This document shows positions 1-11,441 of a DNA stretch of 64,000 nucleotides, one piece after another. Positions within the stretch are counted from its first letter, which is position 1, and each line of letters begins with the position of its first letter. The stretch is from positions 25,216,034-25,280,033 of the forward strand of contig CM036244.1 in the NCBI GenBank assembly GCA_020698575.1, in the 5' to 3' direction. The notes below the pieces were generated by a model. That model was not told the origin of the DNA, searched no databases, and saw only the letters and a program-made list of their open reading frames with translations. The position numbers and the translations under genes are program-made. The DNA is from Bostrychus sinensis. Its lineage: Eukaryota; Chordata; Actinopteri; Gobiiformes; Eleotridae.

Positions 1-133
1 ACTCTGCATTCACTCGTGACCTGTTGTCCCCATAAGGATGACTCATTAGACAATAGCTAGTGAAAGCCCCTTGTATGGCAGCGTATTATTGCACCTGCTG
101 TAATCTATACTCCCTCCCTGTGGTTGTTGTCAG

Positions 134-325
134 GATTGTGACTGGGAGCCACTCAACCCTGGTGACCCTATGTTCCAGACTTTCGATGGGAAGACGATCC
201 ACTACCAAGGTCCCGGGACAGTCTACCCCACTTTTATTAATGAGGCGGCCTACTATGAAAAACAACAAGCATTCGTAACTACAAAGAGAGAAACACTGGT
301 CGCTTGTGCTGTAAAAAAAGCCTAA
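134..325 (+). CDS. aspa: Aspartoacylase, last coding exon (partial gene)
   Basis: Aspartoacylase is the cytosolic zinc enzyme that splits N-acetylaspartate into aspartate and acetate. The exon follows a pyrimidine-rich tract and a CAG acceptor ending at base 133. It encodes 63 residues in one frame to TAA at 323-325. The translation starts DCDWEPLNPGDPMF and contains DGKTI, TVYP and INEAAYYEK, which match the C-terminal part of vertebrate aspartoacylase (DWEPLHPGDPMF, DGKTI, TVYPVFVNEAAYYEK) in order and nearly in length. The final 20 residues diverge, as is usual in this family. The zinc-binding and catalytic residues lie in earlier exons outside the window. The paralogue acy3 shares TVYP and NEAAYYEK, but DWEPLxPGDPMF and DGKTI favour aspa. 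The transcript runs in the same direction as abr downstream. Confidence 0.88.
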   Translation, partial: DCDWEPLNPGDPMFQTFDGKTIHYQGPGTVYPTFINEAAYYEKQQAFVTTKRETLVACAVKKA

Positions 326-498
326 TGGTACTACAACTTAATATGGCTAGCTGCAATCATCAAATCGTTAGCCAGTACTGTAACTATATATAGATATATA
401 TATATAACTATATATTTGCACTTTAAAATCACTCATAATGATTAGGTACCACATAGGTCCATAAACACTGATTTTTATGCTTTTACTGTGAGATGAAT

Positions 499-944
499 AG
501 TACTGTGCAAAAGTCTTACACTGGTTTTTAGGTTCATAAGGGTATGAACAAAGAAAGATGTATCAATGTACAAAAATTACATAAAAGAAGAACAAAAATT
601 CAAACTAGTAGCACTCCAAGGCCCTGGTCCTATCTTGCAATGGAAAAGATATAGGGTAAATCCTCTTTCCATTGAGCCACAAAACCATTTTATCTCACAA
701 TGGTAAAGAATCTACCAAAGCTAATCATTTGTTCTTTTAGTGGAAGAAGTTAGTATTGTTGGTCCATATCTCAAAATGGTACAGAATCCCGATCCTAGAT
801 CTTAATAGATCCACACCAAAAATTTATAATTTTGTACTTGCCCCAGTACTGACCTTTCCTAAAATTTTAAACAAAAATGCAATTCTGTATTTATTAAAGC
901 ACTCCTTTAATTTTTACACCTCACTCAAACTTTTGCACAGTACT
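499..944. mobile_element. MITE-like element with TGTGCAAAAGT inverted ends
   Basis: The left end AGTACTGTGCAAAAGTCTT and the right end ACTTTTGCACAGTACT are inverted copies of each other, 446 bp apart. There is no coding capacity. A second copy lies at 22331-22662, and interior fragments recur at about 46480-46620 (compare 'ttgagccac' followed by 'ttatctcacaa', and the 'cacaccaaaaa' stretch). It is a non-autonomous DNA element of unassigned superfamily. No clean target duplication is visible. Confidence 0.7.
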
Positions 945-1524
945 GAATATAAATTAACTATGCAAAATTCATGTGTGGAGGTTTTGCTTAGAGCCACTGT
1001 GAAAGACTGAGGACTACTATTGTTGCGGTACATATTTATGATATATTCTTTAAAATACACAGAATAAATCACCATGGCAGCATAGTGTTCAATATTAAAC
1101 ACTATTATGTATGATAACAACTCAGGAAGGTTATAGTGGAACATTACCCGAAATGTGTTTGTACCCAGTGGTTTCTCCTCTGGAAGTGTGCATCTGTGGC
1201 CTTTGATACTTCCTACCTATAAGTCCACTGGTGGCGTCTGTGGTGCTGTCCTATTGTTGCCTTATATATGAAATTTCTGTGAAAAATTGCACAATAAGTG
1301 TTGATTTATCATAAAATATTTTGATAAGAAATGGTATATGTTCTGTGGGAGTTTGAAATATGTTTTATAATAGTAATATACTCTATACAGTATGTGTGTT
1401 TTGATATATTTGTCCGTCTGGTTCTTTGTAGGTTTGTCATGTCTAACTATATCCCTGTGCTATTACCGTCGTTCATTTCATTTTTATAGTACATCCCTTA
1501 TTCATATCTTGTAAAAATACATTC

Positions 1525-1530
1525 AATAAA
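1525..1530 (+). terminator. Candidate poly(A) signal for aspa
   Basis: AATAAA 1.2 kb after the aspa stop codon. An alternative AATAAA lies at 1063-1068. Choosing between them needs transcript data. Confidence 0.4.
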
Positions 1531-1592
1531 GATAGATTGTTAACATGAGCATGCGTCGAGTTTGAATTACTTACTGTATTTCCTCCTGCAGA

Positions 1593-1606
1593 CACAAGGG
1601 GGCAGC
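1593..1606 (+). promoter_or_regulatory. CTCF-like motif between aspa and abr
   Basis: CACAAGGGGGCAGC resembles the vertebrate CTCF core (CCASNAGGGGGCRS). It sits just past the candidate aspa poly(A) signal and before the abr promoter region, a plausible boundary position. This is a motif match only. Confidence 0.35.
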
Positions 1607-1619
1607 AAATGAGCATTTA

Positions 1620-1870
1620 CACTGTACATTAAAGCCCTTGCAGTACACAGTCCTCCACAGATTTCAGCAGATGTGGATAGTAACCAGATACTTTTGAGTA
1701 TTGTACTGTATCTGTTTTAAGAAACGTTTGGAGTACTTAATCCTAAACATACTATTACTTGAGTAGATTTTAGTCTAAGTAATGTGGTAATAGTAGTAGT
1801 ACCTGAAAACATGGTGTAATTGAGTAAACTTGAGACTCAATACATTTATACTTTCACTCAAACTATAATT
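1620..1870. repeat. Fragment of an 'AAGTA' MITE family
   Basis: Diverged sequence rich in 'gagta' and 'taagta' with a short (TAG)n stretch, the same pattern as the fuller copy at 9844-10256. Confidence 0.45.
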
Positions 1871-2584
1871 TTGTTGAATACCTTTATTTCTACCTTTTAT
1901 CTTTTGCACATTTCCCTAAATCATTAGAGTTTAGCTTAGTTTATGTTGAGTTTCGGTCAGTTAGATAAATATATACTTTCCAAAAATCAAATAGTCCTTG
2001 TAGTTAAATGACTGCTAAATGATTGAGCTTTATTGCATGCAAGTGCACTAAAAAATATGCAACAAACAGGGTGTTAACCCATCACCTATGCCCACCTATC
2101 ACTAATTTTTGCTCACTCATGTAATTTCCACACATTTTCAACCAGATTTGAAGAGTAGTGTTAGACTAAGACTAAGCCTTATTGATCAACAAGGGATCAT
2201 AGCATGGTTACAGCTCAGTTGCACATAAAAACTTCAAGCATCAAACAGACAAGAACAAATCCACAAAAGAAAACACAAGTAAATATACATTATATAGTAC
2301 ATATACACTTAACTTGTACCTCCATAATTTTATAATTACAAATACAACCATTTCTCACCACATCAACAGTGTGAGAGGAGGCATTAGAGTTGGGGTATCT
2401 TGTATTCACTACATGTTTGATCTCCTGACCTGTTTCATTCTTTTACATGTTGACTAAAGCGCAATCTAATTTATAGTCTCCCCTAAACAGGCTGTGTAAC
2501 TGGACTGCTCCTCTTTCTCAGACTTATACATAAAACATCATCTATAGGCCATCTACAGGCCTACAGTCTAGAGATCATATAGGA

Positions 2585-2587
<3 letters not shown>

Positions 2588-2654
<67 letters not shown>
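2588..2654. repeat. (AT)n microsatellite, about 33 units
   Basis: An uninterrupted AT dinucleotide run of 67 bp. The run of Y/I residues it gives on translation is not a protein. Confidence 0.98.
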
Positions 2655-2657
<3 letters not shown>

Positions 2658-3189
2658 TTATACAGTTATATTTCTGGTTCATTAGCACTGGACATAGAAA
2701 TAAATTCCCAAACATTTGTCCTAATGCTGATACAAAATGATTTGGCTTGAAGGAAGTGAACCAGGAAGTCAAAACATTATGTGCAATATTATGTGACACA
2801 CGGTTAACCATCTTCAGCTTCATCACCATTGCTGATCCTTCCTCTATTCATTACAGTAACCTAATCATGCCCTCGGAGCTGATCAATGATTCCTGTCGAC
2901 TGCACAGAGCTTTTAGGAGAATGATCTTTTAGCTTTTGGCACAAATCCAAATGGACACTAGGACATACATCTCTGCCACCACTCTCCCCTTACTTTCACC
3001 TCTTTGTATAACATTACATTACAACCTTCTGTTACTGGAAGCATCTTGGATGCTCACCAGTTCTCTCACAATGTGACTAGTGAGAAGAGGAGGCTTTACA
3101 ACAATACATTGTTCAGTAATGATGAAAGTATTTCAGTGCACTGGCTAAAGGAACTACTTTTGATTGTCCACTGCAGAACACTCCACAAG

Positions 3190-3410
3190 ACCTGGTGCTT
3201 TGGAAATACTCTGACCCAGTCATCAAGACATCAAAATTTGGCCATTGTCAGACTCACTCAAATCCTTACACTTGCCCATTTGTTCTGCTTCTTACACATC
3301 AACAAAATGCTCACTTGCTGCCCAATATACCCCAAGCACTAACAGGTGGCTTATTCACTTCATCTGTCAGTGAACATCATATCATGCCTGATTGGTGTAT
3401 GTTACAGTTG
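3190..3410. repeat. Degraded interspersed fish repeat
   Basis: The order of motifs ('cacttgctgcccaatata', 'cactaacaggtg', 'ttattcacttcatctgtcag', 'atgcctgattggtgta') resembles a dispersed fish repeat that I remember with the same motif order. Family assignment was not checked. Confidence 0.5.
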
Positions 3411-4279
3411 TTCTTCTCTGCAGGTGTTATGAGATGGATGGAATGTACCTGCTGAAATTAACCTACTTTACAATATCTGATTATATAAAAACTTGTACCA
3501 GTAATAGTCACAGATACTCTTATCTAAGTCACAGCATGTGGCCCTGTTTAATTCCTGGTTCCACTGTGAAAGCAAAGTAGGACAGTCTGTGTATCAGAAG
3601 TGAATATCCATAACGTAAAACTGTTACCACTGCTCACAAAGGCTACCCTCCCTGAATCATGTTTCATAGCTCAGATAATGGCTTTGATGTCTTTTGATAT
3701 CATGTTGCCACTCTTGTTGATGGCTCTGCCTGTGTGCTGGGTAATGTCAGTGTTGTTTGGCACAGACATTGAGGGAACACTGACAATGAGATTAAATGAG
3801 ATTTAATTAGATAAGATTCAGTATTTTATTCACAAGAATGTAATTAGGCGGAAACATATAAACCTAATCATGATAGATTTCATCATAAACACAAGCATGA
3901 ATTAAATGACTTATATTAATGTTTATAAATGAAATCGACGCTGTATTTTACGCACCAAGAACATGATTAGGCTTACAAAGATTATTGCCCACCACTGTCC
4001 AGTAACATCATTCAATTGTACTCTCTGCTTGATCTGCACAGTAACTGCTGCTTTCACTGTCTTCGTGCAGTTGAGTGAGGAGAATATATTTTGTTATTCA
4101 TTGTGACATACCAAATATTTTTGCAAAACAATTATTACTGGGCGGGTGTCGCGGAATGATGCAAGCGAAATCAATAAATGATCATCAGAGTTTATGGACC
4201 AGGTATTTTCTTCAGTGGCTTTGCTTTAGTACAGTGAATGTCAGCTGCTCGAAGTGAACTTGAATGCACCATGTGTCAA

Positions 4280-4542
4280 TACAGGAAGTCCTGAAAGTTT
4301 TCAGCGGAGTGGCAACTTGTAATCCGCATCTCACGCAGCGCACAGGCTTGCCTGCCATTTGTGCGTGTAGGAGGTGGAAGATGAGCATAGACTGGTCAAG
4401 TTACGGCCGATAGAATATTAGTTTCGACCAAAGCAGGAGAGAGAAAGTGGATATTTCCGACAGACACACCGCTGGCTGTCGGTGAGGATAAAACAGTTTA
4501 ATTTTTTCTCCTCGGGTGTAAGGCTGTGTCTGTGACGGTGCA
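4280..4542 (+). promoter_or_regulatory. abr: Probable promoter and 5' UTR of the BCR-like abr exon
   Basis: CG-richer than its surroundings and directly upstream of the first abr coding exon. The start site is not defined. The ATG at 4543 has G at -3 and T at +4, an adequate but not strong context. Confidence 0.45.
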
Positions 4543-5338
4543 ATGTGGGAACAGGAGGAATTCGCAAAACACTGGAAAAATGAGTTTCCTGACGAAGAAG
4601 TTCCCCAGATGGACTTAAAGTCTGTGGAGGACATCGAGTCCGAGTTGGAGTCATGCAAAGCGAACCTGAAGAAGCTGCAGAAGGCTCTGGCGGAGGAGAA
4701 ATTCAAGATGATTTACCTGCAGACCACCGTGGCTCGGCAGAAAAGAGGCGACCCGGAAAGGTATGAAGGCAAGGATGAAAACTTTAACGCGGAAAAATTT
4801 TCCTTCTTAAAACCGAAAGAGATCAGAAAATATCATGTAAGAGACGACGAGGTGGACAGAACCAGGCTGGCCGAGTCAGGAGGTGTAAAAGTCAATGCGG
4901 GAGTGCACCCTGCGGTGTTAGGCAGCTCCTTCTCCCGAGAGAGACCCAGGTTCAGCGGTAAGACAGGTAAGCCCGTCCCTATCCCGGTGCCACCGCGGAT
5001 CAGCAGCTTCCAGAAGACCGCCCCGGCCCAGACCAATGACAACGAAGACACCAGCGACCATGAATACGAAGACACGGAGCTCAATGAGAATTTTGTCAGG
5101 AATAACTTGTTGGCGCCAAAGAATGTGTACAGGGATAACCAGAGGACGTCCAGCACGCAGAGGGACGCCAGAGGGCCTTACCGCCGCAGCAGGGACCTGG
5201 ACTCTGGTGACGATGGTAGGCTGTCCCCGTCCTTCCCGCACATCCAGCGGAGACCGTCCCGGGGCTCTGGATGCAGCACCCCAGACAGGAGGAGTGACGG
5301 CTACCTGAGCTCCGACCATGACGACTCCTCATCAGCAG
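4543..5338 (+). CDS. abr: abr alternative first exon 1A: BCR-like oligomerisation region
   Basis: A 265-codon open exon ending CAG/GTAAGG, phase 1. Residues 1-62 match the BCR N-terminal oligomerisation coiled coil motif by motif: EEFAKHWKNEFPDEEVPQM (BCR GFAEAWKAQFPDSEPPRM), SVEDIESELESCKA (BCR SVGDIEQELERCKA), and KFKMIYLQT (BCR RFRMIYLQT). Further along, HEYEDTELNENFVRNNLL matches BCR DYEDAELNPRFLKDNLI, and a Ser/Asp-rich end (STPD, LSSDHDDSSSAG) matches the BCR exon 1 end. The exon is much shorter than BCR exon 1 (about 426 codons), and no YVNV-type Grb2 site is visible. Phase 1 fits exon 2 at 46891, giving an SSAD-FNYN junction. The BCR role of this part is tetramerisation; a role here is inferred. 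It could be a separate bcr-like gene, but the phase, strand and position favour abr. Confidence 0.85.
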
Positions 5339-8300
5339 GTAAGGAGTCCTGGCACTGCTTTTAGCAAAAGCTACTGATCCAGCACAGACTCTGAAAAAGA
5401 ACTTCTTTTTTTTTTTTTTTTTTTTTTAACTATGACAATATTCAGTCATGCAAAATGTTAAATAAGGGCTTATTCTTAAACCAAATACAAAACTGGCCCT
5501 CAACTAATGTCTGGATCTAGTTCTAAACCCTGAAAAAGTCTATTGTGGTGCTGGGGGCTTGAGTCAGGAGCTCCATCATACACTGAACTTATTAATAATT
5601 ACATATGCATGCAGCTTTTTAACAACAAGTCATAGTCTCAAAAACTTCAGTTCAGTTTATTCAGCTTATAGCCCCTTGAGATGTGCCACCTCACCAAAGA
5701 GGTCCAGACCACACATTGAAACACAAGCACACATCTGCTGATTGTTGTCAAATAATAAACAGTAAAATTACTTCAGAAGCATGTACAGTCCATCTTTAAG
5801 TGGACAAAAACTATGGCCATTCCAAGCAATACATGTGTATTTCGGGCCCCCTTTCTGCTTGGGGCTCCTGGCAATTACCTGAGTTGCCAAACTTGTTGCA
5901 GTGTCTCTGCCAACAACACAAACCCAGTACTTGACAGCAACATACAACCAATAGTTACAAGATTTAAGATTGGTACAAACAAAAATAATAAAAGACTTAC
6001 AACAGGACCCCCTGCACAGCTAATTACCGCCCCATCAGTGTTAGGCCCATAACTATAGCCCTCAATATTATGACTGAACATACTGGTACAGTTTATGCTA
6101 TAATTAATTGCCTTAAGATGATGTTTGAATGTAACGTAACACATGACAGTTGAATATTATGGTAGACTTGAGCTGGACCAAATCACAGTATAAAATATGT
6201 TAGAAAACATCATGGTTGTTTTTAGGGGTCTTGTTTATGAAATAAGAAGGTAAAACATAAACAGTGTGTGCCAACTCATATTTAGGGAACTAGAAGCAAG
6301 GCCCAAGGGAACACAAAATATGCATCACATTTATCACAATCTTTCTCTGCACGATTTTAACGGAAGCCTTGTTGGAAGGATCACTGTGGTGTCTGGTGAA
6401 AAAGTCAATATTTTCACACCCTCACTGCCTTGTATTGATTATCAGTGATTTATTTTTGCCTGAATCTGTTGCCTCCCACGTTTGACAAGCCTTCTCTGAA
6501 ATACTGAGCAGTGAGCATCCATACCAGTGCAAAAACCAAAAGACTGAATAGAAGAATATATTTTTTGTAAACGCCAATAATAGAAAGTGAACAGGCATTA
6601 CAGGTAGTAAGTGGTTTCCTGTGTGGTACAGTGTAGATTAGCAGTTTATTGTAAGTCATATGGGACAGTTTCTATTTCTATAGTGCAATTTGTAAGAATT
6701 CATTTTTATCACAGAAAATGAAACCAGCTTAAATCTTCATTCATGTTGTATCCTGGTTCTTGTTACATACTGTAAAAACATTCTGATAGACAAAAGTCAG
6801 TACTTTTGCAGAAGAGGCTAAAAGGTGAATCTGAGTCATCCACAGCACTGCAGCCCATTACATCATCACCAATGTGACATTCAGTCAGAGGGAAATGGCT
6901 GCTCAGATTTCACAAATCTGTCATGTGAGGATTTAGTAATATATATTTTTATATAATTTAAGACCATACAAGAAATTATATAGCTCATATAATTGGAGTC
7001 ATGTTTTATCATGGTTGTCACCTGACTTTTGCTGAACCAATCAATTCATTCATCTTTTTCAGCGTATTCCCATTAGAAGTTGCAGTTGGCCTGGGCCTAT
7101 TTGCAACAACTTTGGGCCTTAGGTGGGATACATTCTCTACAATGGCTATTTAGGGGCAAGGCTGACACAAAGGCTATAATGACACTAAACATTGAAACTA
7201 TAGTCACTTTTGGACCCTAACCTACCATTTGAGAATCACTGTTCGAAAAAGGTGTGTGTTTTAAGTAGCAAAATATTCAATCATATGAAATCTTAACATT
7301 TTTAGACATCCCTTAACCAGATGTGGAAACTGAGGCTGAGTCAGAAAACAATGAGTATTTAATTTTAGTGGGTGACATTTGTCTTGCAGTGCAGTTTTGT
7401 CTCGTCTAACCAGACACATTACAGACTTAGCTTTAGTAGAATTTACCTGTGGTTCTGTTGGTTAAGAACTTGCATCTTGTCACAAGCATTTTGTATATGG
7501 GTCATTGAGGTAGAAGTGCTATAATACCATTAAGTGGCTTGCTCTTTTTGAAAAATTAGCCTGTTTTATTTATTTATTTTTAAATCTAATGGAGCTAAGA
7601 TGGTGCCAGAGTAAATAAACTTATTTGATTACCAGGTTTCCAATTGTCCACTTCCATTGTTTTTATCTTGATGTTTTTCCACTTCATTTTAAAAGTCACT
7701 TGCTGTGGCTAATCACTTACTGTAACCTCCATTTTGCTGTGCAGCAGGATATTTACTTTGGCCATTGATGATGCAGAGAATCAGTGGAAAACTTGATTGT
7801 TTATTAAACAATGCAGGGTGTGTATACCGGTGGGAAAACCTTTTGGGGGACTCTACGTCCTGAGCTCTAAAGTCAAGTTTTTAATGAAAGCATCCCACTG
7901 GTTACTATAATATACACACAGGCTCATGCTTTGGTTCTTGCTCACACTAAAGTCTTATTTCCATTGTGCGTTTGCTGGAAACAGGGGTCAAAGGACTCTG
8001 AGACCCTCACTTGCACATCTCTAAAGGTGATTCACAGCTGATTCACACCACTGTGTTGGTTTGTAGTGGGAGTAAGCCATTGTTGTCTTTTCTTTTCTCT
8101 GTGTTAAACCAGTTTGGGCCGGACCTAGCTCTCTGGTGAGTTTTTTTTAGCTAGACCTATTTTAAGCATGTAAAAGAAATACTCAGGTAGAAAATACTTA
8201 TACATAGCTGTGAGCTGCTCTGATGTGTAGAGATGACTTGCAGAAAAGTTTGATGAATCACTTCTTAATCAGCTGTTAATTCTCCAGTAGATCAAAATAA

Positions 8301-9843
8301 TTAAATTAATTTTAAATTATTAGGCGCATGAAGAACACTCTGCTCTGCTGAGATGACTGTTTCCTGTTCCTCTCACCTCTTACACACTTCCCTGTGTGGC
8401 ACCTTGCAGCTCAAAACACAGGCAGCAGTGTGTGTTTTCCTGTTTGCACTGTTGGCTCTCTAATGTCACATTGCAGTTCAAATCTGTTACAAGAGAACTT
8501 TAAACACTTTTATGAGAGTTTAACTTACAGGCACAATGTGTGGTGTGTGTCTGGTCTATTTCTATATTATTCTGAAATATTCCCAAAAGCATTACATATT
8601 GTTGCTCCAAAAAAACAGAACTATCAGGGAGAGTCATGAGATACTGACAAATTAATTTTGTGGCATTTAATTTATGCCATGCTACGATCAGAAATCACTG
8701 TAACTATAGATGTATAACTTGTTAATTCATATAGAAATGTAACAAATTGATGAGCTTTTTTTTTTGCCAGTTTCAGTGCCTGGCTTGGTGGAGGTTTTCA
8801 TATAATGCCAGTGTCCAGTCTGTTCCTTTTTTTTTAGTTTATCTGGACCAAATTAGAGTTGCCAGATTTACAGGAAGTGAGTAGTGGCAATCGGCAGTTT
8901 TATTGGACTAGTGGTCACATACAGGATATGTTTTCATTATGATAATAAATAATAGCAAGTTTTTGAGGTCATTTTCAGGAAAGTTCAATAATGGAGAAAA
9001 AGAACAAATACATATTTTTTGCGAGGATCTTGTTCAGTGTCTGGGCTCAGGGCACATGCCTTGGTGTGCTTTTTGTATAAACCAGTCATTATTCAGCCAA
9101 ACTAATGAAATATCGAAATAAATACAAAGTCCTTATCATATCCACAGAAATCCATCACCATCACAGCCAAGCACTGTGTTCTACCCGTCTAGCCCGTGCT
9201 GATTGTGATACACTCATTCCAGCTGCTTGGGCTCATTGTGACCTATTACTACAATGTAATGAGTAATGTCGTACTACTAGAAAGACATGACAAGGCAGGC
9301 TTTATTTCATCCTACTACTATTTGTGTCACATTGTGTTCTACTTCAAAGTATGCTGAAGTATGGTCATTTTGAACGATCCGGATCAGATTGCTTCTGTCA
9401 CATGTTTCAGATTCTGTTACCCAAGACTGGTTTTGTCGCATTGAGTGAGAGTTCTTCTCTACTTCCCCAACACTCACATTTGCTCTTCCTCTCTGTTGGC
9501 TCATTCTCCAAAGATAAGAGGAGCGTGTCTGGGCTCGTCCTGAAATTCACATTAAGAGTGGGAACTGTGAGCCTTATAGCGTCATATTGTTTCCATTCTA
9601 ACACTGTGTGCTGTGTTAGTAGCAGCTATGAAGTGTGCACATGTGCTGCTTGTATAAATCTGTGAGTTATAGTCTCTAGGCCATGTACAGAAATTGCAGT
9701 TGGAAGGCTTTATCTTGGGAAAGCTACAATGTTATGTTATAACACCTTCTTGAGGCTGTGAAGAAAAAACTGTGAAAAATTGTGATTTTGAAGATTGTTT
9801 GGTTTGTATTTGTCAATTTTTTTTTAAGCTGTATATTAGTACT
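5339..9843 (+). other. abr intron, first 4.5 kb, no gene seen
   Basis: AT-rich non-coding DNA. A T-run of 23 bases lies at 5405-5427. The short open frames have no family resemblance, no codon bias and no splice context. No clear mobile element was recognised. Confidence 0.6.
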
Positions 9844-10256
9844 AGAGGGGGAAGTAACTAGATACTTTAACTCAAGTAATTTACTTAAGTACTGTATATA
9901 AACATACTTTTACATTAGTCATTTTTTGAAGAAAAAAAAATAGATTTTTAAAGTCTCCAAATGAGTGAAAGCATTTTTTTAAGCTTAGTAGTAGAGTAAA
10001 TAGTAATCTGTAATAGTGTTTGCATTAGCGATAGCAGTAATAGTGTAGTAGTAGTCATAGTAGCAGTAATAATAGTAGCAGCAGCAGTAAATACTAGTGG
10101 TAGTAGTAAATACTTTCTTCTAAGGTAAACTTTACACCTAATATTTTTTTGCCTTTACTCTAGAAACCATTTTGCAGAATACTTCTACTTGAGTAATAAC
10201 ATTTTGAAGAACATTACTGTTATGTAAGTACAGGTTAAAATGCTTCCTCCAACTCT
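9844..10256. mobile_element. MITE with GGAAG(T/C) inverted ends and internal TAG array
   Basis: The left end 'agagggggaagtaact' and right end 'gcttcctccaactct' form an imperfect inverted pair around 'aagtac'-rich sequence with an internal TAG/CAG-type trinucleotide stretch (about 10026-10110). Related fragments lie near 1620-1870, 51100-51210, 54790-55200 and 61530-61715. Confidence 0.6.
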
Positions 10257-11441
10257 GATTTGTACAGTTCTCACAATCCTATACTGCTTTGTCTCTGTCG
10301 GGTAATTTACAGTCAAGGTATTCAAACAATCTGAGGCTGTAAAATCTGAACTTAAACGCTATTTATGGGCTGCCATCTTGCTGCGTTTCCACGGTGATGA
10401 ATGAGTTGTTGGCGACGTGCAGAGAAGTAGACACGGAGGTGGAGGAGGAGGAAGAGGAGGAGGAGGTTTTTGCAGCATCATCCCTCATGCACAGGGGACA
10501 TGCAAGAGATTTATCTACAGAGATGTGAAAAGCAGTTTTCTAGTATACTTTGGTACACTTGCATCAACATACAGTACATGAAAAGAGTATGTAGGGGTAT
10601 TTGGTTAAAAAGTTGTTATTTTAGGACTTTTTTTTAACCATATCAGGATTCCCTTCTGACTACAATATAAGGTCCAAAGACTGTCTGTTACCTGTTACAA
10701 AAACTCCCACAGCTGTGTTTTCCGTTGATGTGACTAAAACTACCATTGCGGGTGGGCTCAAAATACACAATGTCACTGGAGACCAATGTGGTTTACAAGT
10801 GAGAAAATGAATGACGAGTTAGAGATGCTGCTTCAGATAAGATTAGCTCATGACTGATTTCTTATAGACTTAATTTAGTGCCTTTATATGCTTTAGTGCC
10901 CTTTCCAAGAGTAAGAAAACATGTGTCCTTCAGGAGATCATGGCCAGAGACATTTACTAGAAGAGATTGCTCAAAGCTTTGTCCAGATTGCTAATGCTCG
11001 CCCCTGTATTGGTCAACCACATTTCCTGAAAGCATATGTCAACTAGTCAAGACAAACCACGTCAGCCAGAGTTTTACTTGGAGTGCTTTCCTTAGAGTAT
11101 TATATTTAAGTATAAAAGAGAGTTATCCAGTCACTTAAAATATAGAGAGGCTTTTGTTTTCTTGACCAAGGTTGATATTTTTTTGGTTGTTTATTAGTTT
11201 GTAAGGAAGATTACTTAAAAGAAATGCTTTCATTTAGAAATTTGGTAATGGGACAAAAAATAAATGCTAAGTTTTTGGTGTAGATCTGGAACACTGTCCG
11301 AATTCAGGATTTTTTTGGAAATAAAGTCAAAGATACAAACTCCAGCCACAAACGCATCAGTAAAGGTACTAATAATTTTAGTTCATAGTTTTATAATAAT
11401 AATAATTATGGTGTATATAAAGACTTTGTGAATATATTTAC
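10257..11441 (+). other. abr intron segment, no gene seen
   Basis: The only notable part is 10370-10480: 'gccatcttg' (YY1-like), CG dinucleotides and a GGAGGA-rich run at 10435-10466. The rest is AT-rich with nothing supported. Confidence 0.5.

Larger units (their letters stand above)
326..1550 (+). other. aspa: Probable aspa 3' UTR
   Basis: AT-rich DNA after the aspa stop codon without a convincing reading frame. It contains a MITE at 499-944 and candidate poly(A) signals AATAAA at 1063-1068 and 1525-1530. The transcript end was not determined. Confidence 0.5.
1551..4542. other. Intergenic region between aspa and abr
   Basis: No supported gene. It holds the CTCF-like motif and MITE fragment listed separately, a repeat-like stretch near 2166-2230 resembling the common fish 'cttattgatc' repeat, a TA microsatellite, a degraded interspersed repeat near 3190-3410, and AT-rich sequence. 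From about 4280 it grades into a CG-richer segment that is probably the promoter and 5' UTR of the first abr exon. Confidence 0.6.

Noticed and set aside
3004..3580. Overlapping open frames of 62-112 codons upstream of abr
   Set aside because: Part of the sequence matches a dispersed repeat, and the translations have no family features.
4833..5332. Minus-strand and frame-shifted open frames over the BCR-like exon
   Set aside because: They are shadows of the GC-rich true exon, whose + frame matches BCR.
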